From positions 1,147,880 through 1,211,879 of the forward strand of contig ML976987.1 of NCBI GenBank assembly GCA_010015675.1: 64,000 nucleotides of DNA, read 5' to 3'. The position numbers and the translations under genes are program-made. This DNA comes from Byssothecium circinans (taxonomy: Eukaryota > Ascomycota > Dothideomycetes > Pleosporales > Massarinaceae). Below, piece after piece: positions 1 through 9,491 of this stretch. Positions within the stretch are counted from its first letter, which is position 1. The number at the start of each line of letters is the position of its first letter. Under the pieces are notes generated by a model. It had not been told where the DNA came from and ran no database searches. It was given only the letters and a program-made list of their open reading frames with translations.

Positions 1-61
1 ATAGCTCTATTATTTAAATTGTTATTAAGGGTTGAATATTTGATTTTCCGCCAAGCATTTC

Positions 62-112
62 TGCGCGGTTCGATGGTGTGCGCGGTTCGATGGTGTGCGC
101 GGTTCGATGGTG
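62..112. repeat. 17-bp tandem repeat, 3 copies
   Basis: Three exact head-to-tail copies of the 17-mer tgcgcggttcgatggtg lie in otherwise AT-rich DNA at the left edge. No gene covers them. Confidence 0.9.
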
Positions 113-1357
113 CTTTACGTTATAAATTATATATAAAGAGTTATCAAGTAGTCATCCAATACTACCACCTCTTTATAGGATACTCGACGATTTGGTGTTT
201 TTGGCATAGCGGGTAGGTGGCTGGCTGACGGATGGCTGGAAAAAATACCTTGGCTCTGTATGAGAGCCTTATATAACCTACGTATTTTTTCCAGAGGCTT
301 CCTGCAGGATCCATGCACGGGCCATTTGTAAGCGGCGCTACAAACCCGCTCATGGGGGGGCCTTGTACCTTTGTAGACGCTTCGAAATGTATAGATAATG
401 GGTAGGTAGAGGTACATGTACCACTTTTTAAGCCACATGTGCCACCCCTGCAAAGGGCTAAGACTTATTTGGTAAGCGCCTTTCTGAGCGGCCGTGCGCT
501 CAGAATAACCGAAGTGCAGGAACCGGAAACCGATACCGGTCACCACTATACGTGAGACGTTCATATTTCACTGTCCATTGCTAACATCGAAGCTGTTCGT
601 GGCTTTGGGTGAGCGGGCTGCGTGTGTACCTAGGTGCAAGGAATGCTCACGTGCAATGCTAGTGCAGATGAGGCTAGCTCATACCACAGCCGTGAACACT
701 AAGTTCAATTGCAATGGCGGGACGAAGAGTGACAACTTCAGGCAAAGTTCCACAAAAGGACTCCAATATCTTGTTTGAAACGTTAACATTGTTGCTCCCC
801 AACTACGCATTTTGACCCTGACTTTCTCTCATCTACTTCCGGACTTCAAGCCCAAGTGCGACGTTCTGCGCTGCACCCAAACACCTCCGCGCATACAGCG
901 CTTGAAAGGTTCCTCCCATATCATTAGCTGGACACTTGGTGGCTCCTTTGCATCTCCCCAGGCTGCTTTCTTTTTAGGCACCAGATTGCCCCAAAATTCA
1001 TATACTCTGCGCAGCTCTTAAGCCGCGTCGGAGTGCAAAAAGCGGACGCAAGCCCTCTGGGTCACTTCCGTAAGTACTGCAATTTTCCCAGATAGATTCT
1101 GTGAACGCGAATAAGGTGGTTGTCGAAAGACACCTCAGAACGAGGCCAAGGCGCTAAACCTACATTACTTTAGAGCAAAAGTGGTGCACAGTTCCACGGT
1201 TCTCCTGACGTCAACCGATCCCGTCTTCATATCGACGTACGCTAACATCTGTATCAATCCATCAACAAGCCTTACACAAAAGTATCTCCGCACCATCTCC
1301 AAACCCTTCCCCATCTTCAAAAACCCCGCCTACCCAACCCCCTCCCCTCCAGCAACC
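113..1357. other. No supported gene
   Basis: About 1.2 kb without a convincing gene. A minus-strand open frame at 127-564 (145 codons) has no recognisable domain and could be remnant repeat DNA. The rest only holds short overlapping frames. The right part is the 3' flank of the aldolase gene that ends at 1358. Confidence 0.5.
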
Positions 1358-2246
1358 TCAACCCCCCAACTGATTAACATACCCCCCACTCCTCTCCACC
1401 TCAAAAACCCACTGCGCCCACGGCTTAAACGCAATCCAAACATTCATATCCCTACAATCCCTCCTCTCCTTCGGACTCAAATACCGCACCCCTCCCCCCA
1501 CCGCACCAGCCAACAGCAGCGCCTTCGTCTGCACGCGCGCATTACTAGCCGTGTAATACGCGAAGTCGACGACTTGCTCGATGGACGCACCGACGGTGAC
1601 GAAGCCGTGACCGCGCTGGAGGACCGTGGTGTGCATGGGGGAGGTGGGGTGCGAGGCGTTGGTTTCGAAGGTAGAGGCTAGGGCGGCGCCGAGGGTGGGG
1701 GTATTGATGAGGAGGTCGTGAGGGACGAGGGGGGTGTGGGTGTAGTGTTTTTGGATATCGAAGTTTGGGACTTGGTCTCCTTTGCGTTTGTCAGTTTTCT
1801 TCTCCTTTTTTTTTTTTGCCTTTTCCCCCCCTCCCCCTTCCCGAACCTATAGTAAAGCGCCATGTACCTAAAAACCCAGCCATATGATACGTAGCCTCCA
1901 CTCCCACACTTTCGGTTTCCAAAACCGTATACGGCAGTACATCCTCGCTGTGGCTATGCACCACTGAATTAATATCCGGATACGCCTTCAAGATCTCAGA
2001 ATGGATAAAACGTTCCGCATATCCGCCTTTTGTGCCATTCACGGGGGACCCGTCTGCGACGAGATACTCGCCGATATCCCGCGGGCCTTGCACGGTGGCG
2101 GGCCCCATTTGGAGGGCGATGTAGAAGGTGGCGTTGTTGTTGGGGTTGCGGACGCTGATGTGGCCCATGGCGTCGAGGACGGCGTGGTGGTGGAGGACGT
2201 GGTTGGCGGTTATTAGTGTGGAGAGGGTTGTGGTTATGTTTACCAT
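1358..2246 (-). CDS. Class II aldolase/adducin-domain protein
   Basis: Two exons, 2246-1868 and 1779-1358, are joined across an 88-bp intron (donor GTACAT, acceptor AAAG) that closes the phase and gives 266 residues. The fold is that of the class II aldolase/adducin family, zinc enzymes that cleave or epimerise sugar phosphates or act as dehydratases or decarboxylases. The metal-site features are visible: an ERFIHSEI segment, then VVHSHSED with the His-x-His pair, and in exon 2 a third histidine in LQRGHGFVTVG. The length fits fungal members (about 260-300). The substrate cannot be told from sequence. The start is the first Met and leads directly into the first helix. Unspliced reading would run into a low-complexity lysine-rich tail, which supports the intron. 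Confidence 0.88.
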
Positions 2247-2593
2247 TTTAGCGGTGGAAGGTAGATGTAGAGGGAATGAGGTCGAGAAGAGTATCTTTTG
2301 AAGGAGAAATCCTTCCTTCAGTTATTTATATATCTATTGGGAGATGGGTAGGTATTGTTATAACGAAGTACTTCAGTTGGTTTTTATACTTGTTAAAAGG
2401 TGGACGGGCGTAGTCATGACGATGTGGTGAAGTGAAGTGAGGTCCCGCCAAGACGCGATGATGCAGAGGCGCGCCGGATCGTCACTACATACATACCATT
2501 CGACCGGAAAGCGGAGAAGCGTGTCCCACCCCAATTTCCACTTCCAGAAACACCACTCCTCATACACGTTCATCCTCAAAAGCACACCTCTAG

Positions 2594-3240
2594 TTAACCT
2601 CCATTTCCCCTCCTCTTCTCCTCAACCCTCTTCCTCGCCAATCCCCCCAACTTCCCCACTGCCGCATTCAACGCCTTCCAATCACCACCCAACACCCTCA
2701 TATTCCCATTCAAGGCAACCTGCATCCCCTCCTTGAACAAAACATACGCATGCGTCCCGGCCTCTTTACAGTAAAATCTCGCTTCTTCCCACATATCATC
2801 TCTACTCGCTCTCGCTCAGTCCAGAATCTCAGGCTCCCCGCTCTCCATAGAAAATGTCGCTAACAGCGATCAAACAGGTATGACGGGTCGCGAACCATAT
2901 TGTAGTCGGCGTAAAAATCCACAACGGCATTCGTTGTGCTTTTGAGGAAGTTTTGCAACGCCGTGACGGAAGGAGCCATCCCATTCCCGATTCACTCCCC
3001 TCTGCGCCCTGGCATCCCCGTCGCTTTCTCGAGAGTTGTATAATCTCATACCTCTCACGGCCTTGGCCTCTGCGAACGCCTCGAAGCACATGTGCAAGAG
3101 CCCACAGTTTTCCGATCATTCCTTTTGCTCGGAAAACTGGACGGGCGCGCCTTGGCCTTACTTTCCAACGTCCCACATTCTACAGAACGTTTTCGACGAG
3201 GGAGACGCACTGTTTCGTGAGGCGGATGTAGTCGCTTGAG
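2594..3240 (-). pseudogene. Possible decayed gene, helical protein
   Basis: No single frame covers this stretch, but protein-like segments follow one another in different frames on the minus strand. Around 3235-3180 a frame reads SSDYIRLTKQCVSLVENVL. Near 3100 another reads HMCFEAFAEAKAVRGMRLYNSRE. At 2977-2870 another begins MAPSVTALQNFLKSTTNAVVDFYADY. At 2791-2594 another reads WEEARFYCKEAGTHAYVLF. Together they would make a helical protein of about 200 residues interrupted by stops and frame changes. I do not recognise the family. It could be a pseudogene, a gene with sequence errors, or a multi-intron gene that I could not resolve. Confidence 0.3.
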
Positions 3241-3733
3241 ACGTCGCTTAGCCATCTCAGAAGCTGCGCTTCCGAGGTTGGTTACATATATGTCTGCTAA
3301 CCGCGTGCGTGCTCAATTACGATAGTTACAGAGAGAAGACGAGGATTTAACGAGGGCTTCTACTTCTATTCGTTCGGTGAAAGTTGATTTGCCGCTCGAT
3401 TTGCCAGCGTGCTTTCTTCCGTCTTCCGGCTTCCGGCTTCCTACGTCGTCTTCGAGCATGAGGCGGAGCAGAGCGGAGGCGTGCTTGCAGATTCTTCGAG
3501 TCTCCACTCACTTCTCGTCCTCCCACCCGCGTTTCCGCTTCTGGGTCTTGAAGGCGTTGAGTCGGTAGGAGAGGGAGGTGGTCCAGTATATCGATTGTTT
3601 TGGTCGAACTACCGTCTGTCTGCAAACAGCGCTTTCTTGTGGGGTATAATGATGCGGTCCATGACTGGCCTGTCTCGAGCGAGAAGGTGGAGTTGTCGAG
3701 GTGCGTTGTATGCATGAACCGTCACAAACAGAC

Positions 3734-4054
3734 TTAGATGCTAGGTCGCCAAAAAAGATCCCATTCTCTTGATGGCCTGCTAGGAGCTCCCAATATGACG
3801 GCGCCAGCGAACAGTGGGCTATGGTTATGTTTGTAAACATGTTCGGGGTACGGATCCGGGCGGAGGAAGGTGGTTATGGTGCGTTTAATCGCGGCCTTGA
3901 GGGGCGGCGGTGGACGTTCTTCCCAGCCCCGGCCCCAGGCCCAGGCTTTGCGGATTTCGGGTGGTGTGTTTGTCCAAGGGTAGGGTTTGGGGGTCGTGGA
4001 AAGTTGCAGGAATTCAAGATGCAAGAAGAACCCGCAAAAAAAAAGTTTTCTCAT
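3734..4054 (-). CDS. Uncertain ORF, unknown
   Basis: An open minus-strand frame of 106 codons contains a stretch with good protein character (around PPEIRKAWAWGRGWEERPPP to FLRPDPYPEHVYKHN). No domain is recognised, and overlapping frames of similar length run on the same strand at 3508-3840 and 3347-3715. It may be one exon of an unresolved gene or chance. Confidence 0.2.
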   Translation of the reverse strand: MRKLFFCGFFLHLEFLQLSTTPKPYPWTNTPPEIRKAWAWGRGWEERPPPPLKAAIKRTITTFLRPDPYPEHVYKHNHSPLFAGAVILGAPSRPSREWDLFWRPSI

Positions 4055-4097
4055 CCATCCCTCGAAGCCATTTATGCTCTACCTAGTCAATCCTGTG

Positions 4098-4237
4098 CAA
4101 TTCAGGTTCTGGTTCTGGTTCGGGTTCGTCTTCGAGTTCGTCGACGTAGTTCAAAAAGCGCTGGACGGCATCGGCATCGGCATTGGCATCGGCATCGGCA
4201 TTGGCATCGGCATCAGTATCAGCGCCGGTGCTAGCTC
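4098..4237 (-). repeat. 6-bp/12-bp low-complexity coding-like repeat
   Basis: On the plus strand an imperfect ggcatc/ggcatt tandem repeat occupies about 4165-4220. Read on the minus strand in one open frame it gives alternating Asp-Ala and Asn-Ala dipeptides. These are followed by VQRFLNYVDELEDEPEPEPE and a stop at 4098. The frame lacks its own ATG (a stop lies upstream), so it would need to be a 3' exon of an unresolved gene. It may be simple repeat DNA. Confidence 0.5.
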
Positions 4238-4827
4238 GCTCACTTCCCTCTCGTTATCCAATGTCCACAGCTACCATACAACCATCTCGATGAATCCCCT
4301 CAAGACCACGACGCGCGCAACGAGGTAAAAAGATGAAGATGAAGTTCTGTCGAAAAGGGGCCGGGACGGGGACATGCTCCACCATATACACGCACATGTA
4401 TATAATATACCTGCAAAGAAAGAAAGGGGGAAACACGTTAACGTTCCTTTATAACGTTAAAACGTATCCGGATTTATCACAACCCAAACCCGCAATACCG
4501 TCTCAAGTCCTTTACAGAAAGGGATAACCAACTACTCTTAAAGATAAACAAGATAGTGGAGCGCTATCTCAAGACAGCGTACTACTTACTATACTAGTAC
4601 ACACTGCATGTATGCCTTTTAGTTTAAATAAGTTACAACCCCATCTTCAAGGAGAGGGAATGACGTACTGCATCCACCCAACCCACCCAGAAGAGCATTT
4701 TACAAACATGACTGTAATTCATCCCCACTTCCCTAAGAATTCGTCGATTGCGAGATGGGGGTATTATTCATAATCCAAAAACCTAGCTATTCCTACAGTG
4801 ATGATTTTCCCTCTTGATGTGTTGTTT

Positions 4828-7137
4828 TTATTGCACAAACTCCACCATCTCAACCCACCCCTCGCGATTCCGGGCCACCTTGCCCGTCTCCCCTCCACCC
4901 GTGATTTCCTTCGCCATGGCATCCTTGGCGCCCCGCCGCCGAGCTCGCTCCCGCACACTCCGCTCCTCTTTCTCGCACTCTTTGATACTCTGCGCAATCT
5001 CCAATTCCTCGAAGCGCGCATCCTGCAGATTGAGTTTCTGCCACTGCGGGTGCTTCGAGCAGCGTTTCTTGAGGCAGACTTTCTCTGTCGTAGCGGTGTC
5101 ATCGGCAGCATCGGTCATGGCGACGTCTTCGCTGTTGACGGTGTCGATGGAGGTGATTTGTTCGGGGGTTGGAGACAGCGTCGAGTGTTTGAAGGCGGCA
5201 TGGCCGTGCTTGCTGTTTCGCCAGCGGAGGAATTCGGCGTCGGACCAGGAGAGGCGGGAGTCGTAGCCGCAGAATTCCTTGACTTTCATCTTTTCACGCT
5301 CGGCTATGCGGGTTGCTTGCTCTTTGGCCATACTGACGAACTTTTCGCGGTCTTTGAGGACCTCCAGTCGGTCTTTGAGCTGTGACTTTTCCTTGTATAG
5401 TGCGTTCAGGCGTTCGGTTTCCCCTTTCGTGAGGGAGAGGTCTTCGGCTGGCCGACCGTTTGCGGATCCGTTGAAGGAGTCTTTAGTGGGAGATGCGGTC
5501 TGAGGTGGGGAAAGGACGCCAGAGCCCAAGACTTTGAAGGCCTGGATGTCTTTGCATGGTTCGAGCAGAGCTTTCAGATCCTTGGCCCGCAAGACACCTC
5601 CTAGAGGTGTGGGTTCATCATCATCATCCGATCCCGCTTCTTCGCCATTCTTTCCGCCTTTCTTCTTAGATTTTTTCGACTTTGGATTCGCGCTCTTTGC
5701 GCCCGCCGTCCGCTGTAGTTGCTCGGTGAAGAACATTGCACCGCATTCGTCCGAGCAGTATTTGCTCTCTTTTCCCTTTGTAAGACGCGCAGGCTTCCGA
5801 CAGCCATTCCGTCTGCACATGGGCTTCCACGTCGTCTGCCCGCGTCCCTTCTCTACGCACAGCGGACATATAAACTTGTCGACTAGATCCTCGTCCGACT
5901 GCACCATATTGACACAGCTGCCATGGAACCAGTCGTCGCATCCGCCGTCGCACCCGATCATCCATCGATGGTTATCGGGCTTTTTACAGATGCAATAGAG
6001 TGTAGTATCCTCTGATGATTCGCCTTCGTCGTCCGAAGGGTGTACTTGGGAGGAGTGGTCTGGGGCAGGCGATGATCCTGCGACTGGCGTGCCCACCTGC
6101 GACCCCTTCTTGCCGTTCTTGTTCGATACAGTTTTCATCGAGCGCGAGGTGGGCGTGACGGATCGGGCGTTGGCGTCGCTGTCGGTGTCGAGCTTGCGCT
6201 TCTTTGAGGGTTTCTTCGTGGTCGCCGTGCCCTTTTTCTTGATTGAGGATGTGGTTCCTGGTGCGGGTCTTTTTTTTGACGGCGCAGGCTTCGGCTCGGT
6301 GGGCGAGGTGACACTTTCCGCAATGCTTGCGTTGCGCTTGACGCGCAAACCCAGGTCGCTTTGCTTTGCGATTTCGATTGCCTTTAAAGTCTCCACATCA
6401 ATGTTTTCAGACGTGATGGAGGCTTGCCTCTCCACCTGTGTGGAAGTCGTAGGGGTTGTCCCACGCGATGTACTTGTTGCTTCATTCTTGATTGTGGATC
6501 GAGGTGAGACAGGTTGCTCGGTTGATTGCGCGGGAACGCTTGTGGCGCTTGGGTCCGGCGTGTTCTGCATCGATTCAGGCTCGCGGATCTGGGACGTGGT
6601 GGGCTCGTCGCGCACAAAGGCGGGCTCGCGGTCCTGTGTCTCATCGCGGCCGATATTCCCGTCAACGGCGGGCGGTGGCGGCGACAGTACCTGTGACACA
6701 TCCTTGCCGTGGGGTTGTGTCTCGTCGTGTATTCGGCTCTGGAGGTCAGTGGAGAGGTTTTGGATGGGCGCCAAAATTGGCGCGTCGTGGTTGTGTGCTA
6801 GTATTGACTGCCGACGCTGTTCTTCAGGCGACTTCGAGCCGTGGTGGTACTGCTCGAGCGTCGGCGAGTGGGATTGAGGCTGCTCGAGTGGCGGCGACGG
6901 CTCTACGGGCGCGGCGTGGGCGCTGAAGCTGCTGGTGCGGCGCTGCGGGTGTGCGAAAGCGGTCGGAGAGGGCAGTTCACGCGTCTGGGCATACTGCTGG
7001 CCGCTGCCCAGGGTCGCGAGGGTGGTGAGGGCGTCGGCAGCTTCGTACGCCGTGTGCGTGTAGTCGTGGGCGGGTTGCGACGGGCGTCGTTGGCCCGAGG
7101 GCTGCTCGTGGTTGAGGAGGGAGTCGATGCTGCTCAT
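4828..7137 (-). CDS. spp1: PHD-finger protein, Spp1/CFP1-like COMPASS subunit
   Basis: An uninterrupted frame of 769 codons from Met at 7137; an in-frame upstream Met at 7272 would add 45 residues, but the downstream Met starts MSSIDSLLNHEQP and looks more natural. Residues 1-375 are disordered and rich in Ser, Pro and Thr, with Lys-rich NLS-like clusters before the finger. At about 380-430 a PHD finger shows the Cys4-His-Cys3 pattern (CICKKPDNHRWMIGCDGGC, then DDWFHGSC and CPLC). A second Cys-rich motif follows (MCRRNGCRKPARL, YCSDECG), as in the Spp1/CXXC1 family. The C-terminal half is helical or coiled-coil with charged runs. Family members bind H3K4 methylated tails and are part of the Set1/COMPASS methyltransferase in the nucleus. 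Length and domain order fit filamentous fungal Spp1 proteins. Confidence 0.85.
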   Translation of the reverse strand: MSSIDSLLNHEQPSGQRRPSQPAHDYTHTAYEAADALTTLATLGSGQQYAQTRELPSPTAFAHPQRRTSSFSAHAAPVEPSPPLEQPQSHSPTLEQYHHGSKSPEEQRRQSILAHNHDAPILAPIQNLSTDLQSRIHDETQPHGKDVSQVLSPPPPAVDGNIGRDETQDREPAFVRDEPTTSQIREPESMQNTPDPSATSVPAQSTEQPVSPRSTIKNEATSTSRGTTPTTSTQVERQASITSENIDVETLKAIEIAKQSDLGLRVKRNASIAESVTSPTEPKPAPSKKRPAPGTTSSIKKKGTATTKKPSKKRKLDTDSDANARSVTPTSRSMKTVSNKNGKKGSQVGTPVAGSSPAPDHSSQVHPSDDEGESSEDTTLYCICKKPDNHRWMIGCDGGCDDWFHGSCVNMVQSDEDLVDKFICPLCVEKGRGQTTWKPMCRRNGCRKPARLTKGKESKYCSDECGAMFFTEQLQRTAGAKSANPKSKKSKKKGGKNGEEAGSDDDDEPTPLGGVLRAKDLKALLEPCKDIQAFKVLGSGVLSPPQTASPTKDSFNGSANGRPAEDLSLTKGETERLNALYKEKSQLKDRLEVLKDREKFVSMAKEQATRIAEREKMKVKEFCGYDSRLSWSDAEFLRWRNSKHGHAAFKHSTLSPTPEQITSIDTVNSEDVAMTDAADDTATTEKVCLKKRCSKHPQWQKLNLQDARFEELEIAQSIKECEKEERSVRERARRRGAKDAMAKEITGGGETGKVARNREGWVEMVEFVQ

Positions 7138-7272
7138 GGCGGATGCGTGCGATGGAGAGGGAGGGAGAGGAGAAACGGCAGATGGGCGCTGCGTGGCTAT
7201 CGACTCATGGCGTGGAACGGAATGGGGCCAGGGGCAAGAGTGAAGTGAAAAGAGAAGAGAGAAGAATGGCAA

Positions 7273-8249
7273 TGACGACCGGGTGGGTAAGAAAGTTTAT
7301 TGGTCTGCTAAGGGTACCGGGGGCGCTGTCGTCGATGAACTCAGCTTGGCGAGTCCACTTCGACTTCGATTTGCACTTCCCATACCAGATGGGAGAATCC
7401 ACACGTCGCAGCGACGGCTGCACTGCAACACCACGCCCGCCAACAAGAGATGCAGCTGCTGGTCGGCTGACGAACCGCGCAGACCGCCATGCCATGCCGC
7501 GTGCAGCACTGCATGCACGACGAAGAGGGCATGTGTTTAGTACATGTATGTGCGAGCCGAGTGCGTGACCTCATCGGTAGCTCATCGCTCTCTTTTTTTT
7601 CGCGACCTGCGACATCCGACCTCGACGCTGATCTCGGCATGAAACACAAGCGCGAAAGCCCAGCCTGCGGACTCGGTACCTGGTACTGGATTCCGCCTGG
7701 ATGGCTTTTGGATTGCAGCTTGGACTTTTAATATCGATGTCGACAGTGCTTGGAACAGCGGTCATCACGTGCACCCGAGCAGGAGGTTGATCATATGACC
7801 GTTAAACATCCATTCGTCTTGCGCTCTCAGTACCAGGCGCTGTATCCCTCTTGAACAGTTTGTGCAGAGAACCCCTAGCATTATCTACTGCTCGCATTGT
7901 TCTGGCAACGTCGTCAGGGAAGGGGACTCAAGGGAACTACAGCACGAGAGCCCCAAAAGGCCATCGTTCAGCGTCAGTAACGGGTAACCTCTAAGGTGGG
8001 AATTGGAATGGAGAACAGGATGATATGCAAGACTAGATCTTTGATGTGATATAATGTAATATATCTGCAGGGTGTGGAAGTGTCCCGAGATAGCTGTCGT
8101 AGCATTCTCCTCTCTTCACTTCCAGCATTGACTTCCAGTCATGCGGTGCCGGTTCCTGCTAGCTGGGATCGCCTTCTTCATAATTGACGCTTGTGCGCAG
8201 TAGTTCGCAGCGCTACCACTCAATATCGTAAATCATGCATAACTCCACC
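7273..8249. other. Intergenic: promoter of spp1-like gene and 3' end of nse3
   Basis: Nearly 1 kb between two genes on the same (minus) strand. Only short overlapping frames are present. It should hold the 5' leader and promoter of the Spp1-like gene and the 3' UTR of the Nse3 gene. No specific motif could be assigned. Confidence 0.5.
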
Positions 8250-9267
8250 TCACGACTCTTCAACATCCCCATACTCAAGCCCCAGACTGCGCTTCAGACG
8301 CTGCTCAATATCCTCAGTAACGTCGCCGTAGAGAGCCCTCACAAGGTTCGCCACGCCCTCCTTGCCTACTTCCACCTTGCCGCGCGGTCCGACCATGTAA
8401 TCTATGATTTCTTCCCCGCCACTTGTCTCCTTGACCTTTTCAAGATATCCTTCTTTCACCATGCGCGCTATCACCTTTTCTGTATTGTCAACTGGTGTCG
8501 TCCGGTCCGCGTTCATGCGCCGGAGGAACCGGTCGAGCTTGCCTTCTGACAAGGAGCCGCCAGACAGTAGGATGAGCGATATGATGACCGTGTAGAAGCC
8601 AGAGTAGGCAGCTTCCATATCTACCTCGTTCTCGGGTGGTTCGGGTCCGGGTCCTATGATATTCCGTGTTCGGTATTCGTCGGGTAGGATGTTCTTCAGT
8701 ACATAGGTGTTGCTTGATTTTGGCGCTCCTTCTGAAGCAGCGGCAGCTACCTTGTATCAGATAAGGTTTTGGAGGGTCGTGGTAATACATACCGCGCTTC
8801 TGGCGCATCGTATGCTTCCCCTTGTTCGGAAGTTCTTCCAGCTGCATGCCGAATATGTCCATGAGCTGGCTGTTTGCTGCATCGAAAACTGCTTTAAATT
8901 TTCGGGTATGCGTGCCGAGTACTTCTGCAGTCAGCCACGGTATGATTTGATGTTCATGTCTCCATTCATACCCTTTTGTCCGACGTCCTGTCGCTTGATA
9001 GGTATCCGCGAGTATTCGCAGGCGAGTGCATAGCGAACCAGTGCTTTGGACAGCTGTGCAACACTTCCGCTGCCATGTTCCTCCTCTCCCACCTCGTCTA
9101 CCTCGTCATCATCGTCTGGAGTGTCTTCTTGCCGGCGATTTCTCCGATTCTGTGTAGATGGGGGGGTGGAGACGTCGTCTTCGGTAGACTGTATCCTGTG
9201 AGCACAGCATAACTATTTTTTTGCCTGGAAAGCTTACAGCAGGTGCTTTTCGTCGAATTGCTGGCAT
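8250..9267 (-). CDS. nse3: Smc5-Smc6 complex subunit Nse3 (MAGE domain)
   Basis: Four exons, 9267-9238, 9188-8972, 8924-8793 and 8746-8250, separated by introns of 49, 47 and 46 bp. All phases close and give 291 residues. The N-terminus is acidic and disordered. From about residue 50 a MAGE homology domain runs to near the end: LSKALVRYALACEYSRIPIK, then LMDIFGMQLEELP, then YTVIISLILLSGGSLSEGKL, and a winged-helix-like segment ending in RALYGDVTEDIEQRLKRSLG. In fungi the single MAGE protein is Nse3, which forms the Nse1-Nse3-Nse4 subcomplex of Smc5/6 in DNA repair and chromosome segregation. The promoter is shared with the divergent AIM18-like gene and contains an MluI cell-cycle box. An upstream in-frame Met at 9318 is possible. 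A different acceptor at the first intron would hit a stop. Confidence 0.85.
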
Positions 9268-9335
9268 TGTGGGTGTGTGGTTCAAGAGTTGTGCGGAGAT
9301 GTTGAAGTTGGTGGCCACTGCTGAAGGGCTGAGAG

Positions 9336-9341
9336 ACGCGT
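9336..9341. promoter_or_regulatory. MCB-type element (ACGCGT)
   Basis: ACGCGT lies about 70 bp upstream of the Nse3 start codon. This hexamer is the MluI cell-cycle box bound by MBF-type regulators in ascomycetes, and cell-cycle control would suit an Smc5/6 subunit. The match is to the sequence only. Confidence 0.4.
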
Positions 9342-9356
9342 TCTACCGTCGCGTCC

Positions 9357-9418
9357 CTTCACCGCGCTAAATTAGCGCGCTTAGTGCAAGACATCATCGT
9401 TCGCTAAGCGCGGTGAAG
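9357..9418. promoter_or_regulatory. Inverted repeats in divergent nse3/AIM18 promoter
   Basis: A 12-bp perfect inverted repeat (CTTCACCGCGCT at 9357-9368, complement at 9407-9418) encloses a 17-nt palindrome at 9363-9379 (cgcgctaaattagcgcg, one-base centre). It sits in the middle of the 224-bp gap between two divergent start codons. It is probably a shared control site; a GCGC-type E2F/MBF-like factor is one candidate. Confidence 0.5.
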
Positions 9419-9491
9419 CTCGACGATTTGAGACATTCACCCACCACACCCATCACCGAATGCATCAATACCCGCATTTTCGACGTGAAAG

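Noticed and set aside
127..564. 145-codon minus-strand frame at the left edge
   Set aside because: No domain, no intron signals and overlapping frames; kept only as a note.
6089..6877. 262-codon plus-strand frame
   Set aside because: Antisense to the Spp1-like gene; no domain.
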